From Alistipes ihumii AP11 (GTDB taxonomy: Bacteria; Bacteroidota; Bacteroidia; Bacteroidales; Rikenellaceae), in assembly GCF_025144665.1 (NCBI RefSeq), contig NZ_CP102294.1:744001-808000 (forward strand): a stretch of DNA of 64,000 nt, given 5' to 3'. Positions 63,840 to 64,000 of the stretch are shown here, piece after piece; within the stretch, counting starts at the first letter, position 1, and each line of letters begins with the position of its first letter. The notes under the pieces are model-generated. The model ran no database searches, was not told the DNA's origin, and was given only the letters and a program-made list of their open reading frames with translations. The position numbers were made by a program, and so were the translations under genes.

Positions 63840-64000
63840 TTTTTCGTTTTTTAAATCCGTAACTTGTTATTCTATTTCGTTCTCGTTATGCTCACCGCAT
63901 TCATCCCCCGGGTTCCTCTTTCCGTTCCGAAAGCGACGATATGGCCCTCGGCAATGTCCGGGGGAGCCGACGAAACGTGAAAGAAATATTTCTCGGAAGA

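Noticed and set aside
1-64000. CRISPR arrays, rRNA genes and complete insertion sequences
   Set aside because: No regularly spaced identical repeats, rRNA-like stretches or transposase genes were found.

Overview
The window is about 64 kb of chromosome from a GC-rich member of the Bacteroidota, most likely Alistipes or a close Rikenellaceae relative. The evidence is the repeated Bacteroidota -7 promoter box (TAnnTTTG) upstream of many genes, glycan-degrading families with lipoprotein or Sec signals (GH2, GH43, GH78), a Bacteroidales-style SPOR-free envelope gene set (DUF3078, DUF4954, M23, LpxD, LpxL-like), an Mpi-like serine invertase and the eukaryote-type GlyRS. The genus is inferred from gene content and base composition and was not tested. 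Most of the window is ordinary core chromosome.

Layout. 1-2.5 kb: a minus-strand sugar-modification operon (GT39-type transferase, GtrA, Maa-type acetyltransferase cut by the window edge). 2.9-9.3 kb: nfo, a DUF3078 outer-membrane protein, an S41 protease, a split chromate transporter pair and rsmE. 9.4-15 kb: two metallopeptidase lipoproteins (M3 and M16) facing each other across a repeat-rich spacer. 15.3-20.3 kb: prmC-recX-M23 with overlapping genes, a HAD phosphatase-like gene and a DUF2007 gene. 20.7-26.5 kb: a tightly overlapping six-gene minus-strand operon (unknown gene, rsmI, DUF389, inositol-monophosphatase, LpxL-like acyltransferase, GT2). 26.9-32.5 kb: a NYN/cold-shock fusion, a GH78-like rhamnosidase and two glycosyltransferases, one of them frameshifted at its fourth codon. 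32.6-38.4 kb: ychF, MFS transporter, fructokinase-like kinase, SIMPL protein and gltX. 38.9-44.6 kb: der, a catalytically degenerate GH2 and rlmH in one operon, a decayed second copy of the der 5' end, and DUF4954. 44.9-52 kb: lipoprotein, asnS, rpoN, PAP2-like membrane protein and an intact GH2. 52.1-53 kb: a 1-kb non-coding region. 53-60.7 kb: def and ruvX, GH43, glyS, a FISUMP-like lipoprotein with a frameshift at the start, and coaD-lpxD-ruvC. 61.3-64 kb: a tRNA-Arg carrying the remnant of an integrated element, a serine invertase and an RRM protein.

The most interesting stretch is 52.1-52.6 kb. Three copies of a sigma-54-like -24/-12 element with identical internal spacing stand in tandem. 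They are followed within about 120 nt by an intrinsic terminator with no reading frame between, then by five CCACA motifs of which four are spaced exactly 10 bp apart. This looks like an undescribed sigma-54-driven small RNA locus, and rpoN itself lies 3 kb upstream. Other notable points are the 12-bp att repeats that bound a 1.06-kb dead integrative element in tRNA-Arg, two genes with single-base frameshifts in homopolymers within the first four codons, the tandem fossil of der, and a GH2 homologue whose acid/base glutamate is an arginine.
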